Assembly: GCA_021778785.1 (NCBI GenBank)
Contig: JAJYBX010000177.1
Coordinates: forward strand, 1-5,193
DNA: 5,193 nt
From: Acidobacteriota bacterium
Lineage (GTDB): Bacteria > Acidobacteriota > Holophagae > Holophagales > Holophagaceae
Direction: 5' to 3'
This document shows, piece by piece, positions 1 to 5,193 of the stretch. Within the stretch, counting starts at the first letter, position 1, and every line of letters starts with the position of its first letter. A program made the position numbers and the translations under genes. The notes under the pieces were generated by a model. It did not search any database, was not told where the DNA came from, and saw only the letters and a list, made by a program, of their open reading frames with translations.

Positions 1-1943
<1,943 letters not shown>

Positions 1944-1967
1944 CTATGGAACTGACAAGGATCTCGT

Positions 1968-1990
1968 AAGAGAACGGCCCCGCAGGGCCG
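1968..1990 (-). terminator. Candidate terminator downstream of the metH 3' remnant
   Basis: A perfect 6-bp GC stem (CGGCCC / GGGCCG) with a 4-nt loop spans 1975-1990. On the minus strand it is followed by TTCTCTT, a short, interrupted U tract. It lies about 62 bases past the stop of the metH remnant and just ahead of the riboswitch, where a metH terminator would be expected. The stem is short and the T tract imperfect, so efficiency is uncertain. If it works, metYX needs its own promoter in the few tens of bases before the aptamer; I could not identify a convincing one. Confidence 0.5.
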
Positions 1991-2052
1991 GTGAAGAACG
2001 GTAACGTCGAGGCCTTCCGAATGCAACTCGGATCCTGGAACGTCTGTGCCGG

Positions 2053-2336
2053 TCAGGCCGAGAAGTACCTCGCCTGGGGATGCAACGCCACCAGGGCGCT
2101 GGTGCTGTATTCGGGGTCCATCTGGTGGGATTCGCTGAGGTGGACGCCGATCTCGCCGCCGTGCAGCAGGGTCAGGATGGGGCCGTTGCCTTCGAGGTTG
2201 GGGCAGGCGGGGTAGCCGAAGGAGTAGCGGGAGCCCTGGTAGCCCTGGGCGAAGAGGGCCCGGCCTGGCAGATCCTTGGCCGCGATGCCCAGTTCCCGGC
2301 GGATGCGGGCATGGACCCGCTCCGCGTAGGCCTCGG
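2053..2336. repeat. Direct repeat, copy 1 (metH 3' end)
   Basis: Aligns without gaps to 3312-3595 (constant offset 1259). I count about 25 differences in 284 positions (roughly 91% identity), unevenly spread: 10 in 2053-2092, 2 in the 170-bp core 2093-2262, and 13 in 2263-2336. The two copies bracket the phosphotransferase gene. Confidence 0.92.
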
Positions 2337-2337
2337 T
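2053..2337 (-). pseudogene. metH 3'-end remnant (C-terminal ~95 codons of methionine synthase)
   Basis: Encodes a second copy of the end of the MetH AdoMet-binding reactivation domain, from TEAYAERVHARI through SRYSFGYPACPN and HLSESHQMDPEYST to QARYFSA and a TGA stop. It matches the C-terminus of the intact metH at 3312 with only a handful of amino-acid changes. All upstream domains are missing and the homology stops abruptly at about 2337. The open frame continues to an ATG at 2535, but that part is antisense to the phosphotransferase gene and has no MetH similarity or evident ribosome-binding site, so a product is unlikely. The reading frame is intact, so the duplication is either recent or kept intact by exchange with the full copy. 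It may be the original chromosomal 3' end of metH or a fragment brought in with the insert; the sequence alone does not decide. Confidence 0.88.
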
Positions 2338-2341
2338 TTGG

Positions 2342-2410
2342 TTCAAAATGGGGCATTCGAATGTCCTATCCACGTACTGACATGATCCGCAGCCGAACCC
2401 GAGAGGTCCC
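2342..2410. other. Left junction spacer of the inserted segment, with a 10-bp palindrome
   Basis: A 69-bp stretch between the end of metH homology and the phosphotransferase start. It is richer in A/T than its surroundings and contains the perfect palindrome CATTCGAATG at 2354-2363. It must hold any private promoter of the phosphotransferase gene, but no convincing -35/-10 pair is visible. No inverted terminal repeat, att-like core or attC-like structure is recognisable. Confidence 0.4.
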
Positions 2411-3268
2411 ATGACAGAAACGGGTAGCGATCGCGATGGATTCACTGAGGAACAACTGGTGGGCGAAGGCGTCACAGCAGGCATCGTGCGCATTGGGGAC
2501 ACTGTTCGGCGTCCGGTCCGATCGTTCACCACCACGATTCATGCGTTCCTCGCCCATCTTCACAGCGCGGGTTTCACAGCGGCGCCCGTCCCACTCGGTA
2601 TCGACGAACAGGGCAGGGAAATCCTGTCGTTTATCCCCGGCGATGTTCCCCGTCAACCGCTACCGGCCGAGACTGCTACCGAAGAGGTTCTGATCGCATT
2701 GGCCCAGCTCATCCGAGCCTTCCACGACGCCGCTTCGGGTTGGATGCCGCCTCCCGGCGCAGTCTGGGGAGGCCTCCCCGGAGCTCATGTCGTGGGCCTT
2801 GACCCTGTCAATGGAGAGGCCGAGTTGGTGGGACATCGCGATTACTGCCCCGGCAACATCGTCTTCCGCGAGGGACTGCCTGCCGCCCTCATCGATTTCG
2901 ACCTCGCCAAACCGACCACCAGGCTTTACGACATCGCCAACGCCCTCTACTGGTGGGCGCCACTGCTGCATAAGCTGGATCGGGCACCAGCCTTCACCGA
3001 CCTCGACATTCCTCGCAGAGTCACTGTGTTCGCCGACGCCTATGGTATGACCGACCGCCAGCGGCAAGACCTGGTTCCGCTGGCGAGCCGTATGGTCCAC
3101 CGCTTTCACCTGACTGCCCGCGCCGCTGCCGACCTCGACCCTGTGTTCCGGCACTTCTGGGAAGCGGGTACCAAGGATCGAATGCCGCGAGCTGAAGCAT
3201 GGATCGTGCAGGAAGGGCCAGACATCACCGCTCGACTGACTCACCTCACCCCGGACCGGCCGCGGTGA
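2411..3268 (+). CDS. Phosphotransferase of the aminoglycoside phosphotransferase (APH/choline kinase-like) family, substrate unknown
   Basis: A complete 285-residue protein with the kinase-like APH fold signatures. Seen: VGHRDYCPGNIVF at residues 140-152, the Brenner-type catalytic loop with His142, Asp144 and Asn149; then IDFDLAKP at 161-168, with the metal-binding acidic residue in the DFG-equivalent position; and a following YDIANALYWW segment typical of the family. The N-lobe is short: residues 16-35 (VGEGVTAGIVRIGDTVRRP region) stand for the nucleotide-binding hairpin, and GIDEQGREILSFIPGDV (63-79) is the next strand pair and hinge. The RIGDTVRRP and GIDEQGRE wording resembles phosphotransferases common in actinobacteria; this is a recollection of family style, not a search. 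ATG at 2411 has GAGAGG (2401-2406) four bases before it. It is the only plus-strand gene, has more A/T in third codon positions than its neighbours, and sits between two metH 3' copies, all suggesting acquisition. Known relatives phosphorylate aminoglycosides, macrolides, homoserine, choline or other alcohols; resistance should not be assumed. Confidence 0.85.
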   Translation: MTETGSDRDGFTEEQLVGEGVTAGIVRIGDTVRRPVRSFTTTIHAFLAHLHSAGFTAAPVPLGIDEQGREILSFIPGDVPRQPLPAETATEEVLIALAQLIRAFHDAASGWMPPPGAVWGGLPGAHVVGLDPVNGEAELVGHRDYCPGNIVFREGLPAALIDFDLAKPTTRLYDIANALYWWAPLLHKLDRAPAFTDLDIPRRVTVFADAYGMTDRQRQDLVPLASRMVHRFHLTARAAADLDPVFRHFWEAGTKDRMPRAEAWIVQEGPDITARLTHLTPDRPR

Positions 3269-3278
3269 TGCTGGTGGT

Positions 3279-3318
3279 GGTTGAGCCTGGAGGGGCTCCT
3301 ACCCCCGCAGCTCAAACC
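3279..3318. other. Imperfect inverted repeat between convergent phosphotransferase gene and metH
   Basis: GGTTGAGC (3279-3286) is the near-complement of GCTCAAACC (3310-3318), with one extra base. Inside lies a second GC pairing (GAGCC 3283-3287 with GGCTC 3294-3298, or GGGGC with CCCCC). The structure covers the metH stop codon and could end either convergent transcript, but neither strand has a T run after it, so it is only a weak terminator candidate. Confidence 0.3.
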
Positions 3319-3595
3319 GAGAAATACCGTGCTTGCGGATGCCAGGCCACGAGGGCGCTGGTGCTGTACTCGGGGTCCATCTGGTGGGATTCGCTGAGGT
3401 GGACGCCGATCTCGCCGCCGTGCAGCAGGGTCAGGATGGGGCCGTTGCCTTCGAGGTCGGGGCAGGCGGGGTAGCCGAAGGAGTAGCGGGAGCCCTGGTA
3501 GCCCTGGGCGAAGAGGGCCCGCCCGGGGAGGTCCTTGGCCTGGATGCCCAACTCGCGGCGGATGCGGGCGTGGAGCCGCTCGGCGTAGGCCTCCG
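3312..3595. repeat. Direct repeat, copy 2 (3' end of intact metH)
   Basis: The partner of 2053-2336, forming the last ~95 codons of the intact metH. The near-identical core is 3352-3521. Recombination between the two copies would loop out about 1.26 kb with the phosphotransferase gene and leave one complete metH. Confidence 0.92.
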
Positions 3596-5193
3596 TCAGC
3601 TCCGTGGCGAGCCCGTGGAAGGCGAAGTAGTCGGCGTAGGTGTGGGCCTCGTAGAGGGCCTTGGCCTGGTCCGCCGCGGCCTGGCCCAGGGTCACGAGCT
3701 GGAGGGCCAGCACGTCGGTCCCGTCGGCGCGGAAGAAGTCCGCGAGGCAGAGGCGGCGACCCGCGGCCTGGCGGGGAAAAGTCAGCACGGCCATGGTGCG
3801 AGTGGGCTCGGCGGGATCGAACACCCGCAGCGCGTCCCCCTCGGCCCGCACGGGGAAGAAGCCGTAGCGGGCCCGGGGTTGGACCAGGGGTTCGGCGGCC
3901 AGCCGGGCCCTCCAGGCCGCCAGCTGGGGCTCGGCCTTCTCCTTCAGTATCGCCGCGAAGGCCGCGTCGTCCTGGCTGCCCTGGCTGTAGCCCCAGCGGG
4001 TGCGGATCAGGGCGAACTCGTCGAGGAATTCGAAGAGCCCCCCCACCTCCTCCGCCAGCTCCCGCACGCCCCAGAAGGGCGGCTCGGGCGGGGCCCCGTC
4101 ATGCCGCACCCAGCTGCTCTGGCCGGCCTCCGTCAGGGGCACCGCGGCCCCACCCCTCCTCATGATTTTGATATCGCCGGCCGCGGATGCGGCTGGCGCA
4201 GGCGCCACCCTGCCCGGTTCGCCCGACACGATGGCTTGCATCTGCCGCAGCCCCTCGAAGGCATCCTCCGCGTAGAACACGGGGCCGGGGTAGGCGCGCC
4301 GGCAGTCGCCCTCCACGTAGTCGCGAGTGAGGGCCGCGCCGCCGAGGATGACGGGGATCCGGTGGCCCTGCTCCTCCATGAAGTGCAGGTTCTCCTTCAT
4401 CACCACGGTGGACTTCACCAGCAGGCCCGAGAGGCCGATGGCGTCCGCGGGCCAGTCCGCCAGGGCCTTGAGGATGGCCTCGATGGGCTGCTTGATGCCC
4501 AGGTTGCGCACCTCGAAGCCGTTGTTGCTGAGGATGATGTCCACCAGGTTCTTGCCGATGTCGTGGACATCGCCCTTCACCGTCGCCAGGAGGATGCGGC
4601 CCTTCTGGTAGTCGGCCTCCTTCGGCAGGTGGGGTTCGATGCGGCGGATGGCGGCCTTCATGGCCTCGGCGCTCTCCAGCACGAAGGGCAGTTGCATCTC
4701 GCCGGCCCCGAAGCGCTCGCCCACCACCTTCATGGCGCCCAGCAGCACCTCGTTGATGAGCGTCAGGGGATCGTGGTCGCGCAGGGCCTCGTCCGCGTCC
4801 GTGAGGATGGCCTGCTTCTCGCCGTCGAGGATGTCGCGGTGGAGGCGTTCCAGCACGGGCAGGTCGGCGCGGCGGTTCTCCACCTCGGCCGCCTTGCGGT
4901 CGCTGAAGCGGGCCAGGAGGGCCTTGAGGGGGTCGTAGCCTTCCCGGCGCCGGTCGTAGATCAGATCCTCGACGAGGCGCCGGTCCTCGGGGTCGATGTT
5001 CGCGACCGGGATGACCTTGGACGAATTGAAGATGGCCAGGTCCAGGCCCTGCTGCACCGCGTGGTAGAGCATGAGGGCGTTCAGCACGTGGCGGGCGGCG
5101 GGGTTCAGGCCGAAGCTCACGTTGCTCACGCCGAGGAGGGTGCGCACGCCCGGCAGTTCCGCCTTGATGAGGCGGATGGCTTCCAGGGTCTCC
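3312..5193 (-). CDS. metH: Cobalamin-dependent methionine synthase MetH, C-terminal 626 residues (5' end outside the window)
   Basis: Transfers a methyl group from 5-methyltetrahydrofolate via cobalamin to homocysteine, giving methionine. Domains in the visible fragment: end of the pterin-binding domain (residues 1 to ~65, with LLGVSNVSFGLN and FNSSKVIPVANIDPED); four-helix cobalamin cap (~112-180, with MQLPFVLESAEAM); Rossmann cobalamin domain (~198-325) with GDVHDIGKN at 207-215, where His210 is the predicted lower cobalt ligand, and GLSGLLVKS with Ser255; an Ala/Pro linker near 325-345; then the AdoMet-dependent reactivation domain (~350-626) with SRYSFGYPACPD ending at 579 and HLSESHQMDPEYST. 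The last is the AdoMet-binding signature, so this form can be reductively repaired. The frame is open to the right edge; the homocysteine-binding domain and most of the folate domain are missing from the window. No frameshift is seen. Its last ~95 codons are duplicated at 2053-2337. Confidence 0.96.
   Translation of the reverse strand, partial: ETLEAIRLIKAELPGVRTLLGVSNVSFGLNPAARHVLNALMLYHAVQQGLDLAIFNSSKVIPVANIDPEDRRLVEDLIYDRRREGYDPLKALLARFSDRKAAEVENRRADLPVLERLHRDILDGEKQAILTDADEALRDHDPLTLINEVLLGAMKVVGERFGAGEMQLPFVLESAEAMKAAIRRIEPHLPKEADYQKGRILLATVKGDVHDIGKNLVDIILSNNGFEVRNLGIKQPIEAILKALADWPADAIGLSGLLVKSTVVMKENLHFMEEQGHRIPVILGGAALTRDYVEGDCRRAYPGPVFYAEDAFEGLRQMQAIVSGEPGRVAPAPAASAAGDIKIMRRGGAAVPLTEAGQSSWVRHDGAPPEPPFWGVRELAEEVGGLFEFLDEFALIRTRWGYSQGSQDDAAFAAILKEKAEPQLAAWRARLAAEPLVQPRARYGFFPVRAEGDALRVFDPAEPTRTMAVLTFPRQAAGRRLCLADFFRADGTDVLALQLVTLGQAAADQAKALYEAHTYADYFAFHGLATELTEAYAERLHARIRRELGIQAKDLPGRALFAQGYQGSRYSFGYPACPDLEGNGPILTLLHGGEIGVHLSESHQMDPEYSTSALVAWHPQARYFSV

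Noticed and set aside
1998..2026. Promoter-like TTGCAT, 17-base spacer, TACCGT on the minus strand before the riboswitch
   Set aside because: Both boxes are poor matches, and transcription would start within the candidate terminator hairpin at 1975-1990. Too weak to annotate.
2016..2032. Small hairpin TCCGA / TCGGA with a 7-nt loop downstream of the metH remnant
   Set aside because: Five base pairs with no T run; expected by chance in GC-rich DNA.
2338..2535. N-terminal extension of the metH remnant, giving a 160-codon frame from an ATG at 2535
   Set aside because: This part is antisense to the phosphotransferase gene, has no MetH similarity and no clear ribosome-binding site. It is open by chance.
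3269..3311. Integron attC site after the phosphotransferase gene
   Set aside because: An inverted repeat exists, but the conserved core sites and the paired inner boxes of attC are not recognisable, and there is no integrase.

Overview
The window is GC-rich bacterial DNA centred on methionine biosynthesis. Three methionine genes lie on the minus strand. Reading that strand in the direction of transcription, they are methionine synthase metH (5' end outside the window), metY (O-acetylhomoserine sulfhydrylase) and metX (homoserine O-acetyltransferase, cut by the left window edge). Strong third-position G/C, the metYX direct-sulfhydrylation pair and a SAM-I riboswitch in a high-GC genome would fit a Holophagae-like acidobacterium, but this is a guess and several other high-GC phyla are possible.

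Layout: 1-411, partial metX. 408-1706, metY, overlapping metX by 4 bases. 1707-2052, a gene-free regulatory stretch holding, in minus-strand order, a candidate terminator (1968-1990), a well-conserved SAM-I (S-box) riboswitch (about 1833-1943), a strong intrinsic terminator (1771-1813) and the metY ribosome-binding site. Together these form a SAM-responsive attenuator of the metYX operon. 2053-2337, a truncated second copy of the 3' end of metH. 2411-3268, a plus-strand phosphotransferase gene of the aminoglycoside-phosphotransferase fold, less GC-biased than its neighbours. 3312-5193, metH proper, showing the end of the folate domain, the cobalamin domains and the complete AdoMet reactivation domain.

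How it works together: MetX acylates homoserine and MetY replaces the acyl group with sulfide to give homocysteine. MetH methylates homocysteine with 5-methyltetrahydrofolate. The product methionine becomes SAM, which is expected to shut off metYX through the riboswitch.

The main oddity is an insertion-like structure. The phosphotransferase gene sits between two direct copies of the last ~285 bp of metH. The copies align without gaps at about 91% identity overall, but a 170-bp core has only 2 differences while both flanks are much more diverged. This suggests that a foreign segment entered by homologous recombination at the end of metH and/or that the copies were later homogenised. No transposase, integrase, tRNA or CRISPR array is visible. 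I do not see a clearly new biological system here; the duplication and the riboswitch are the notable parts.
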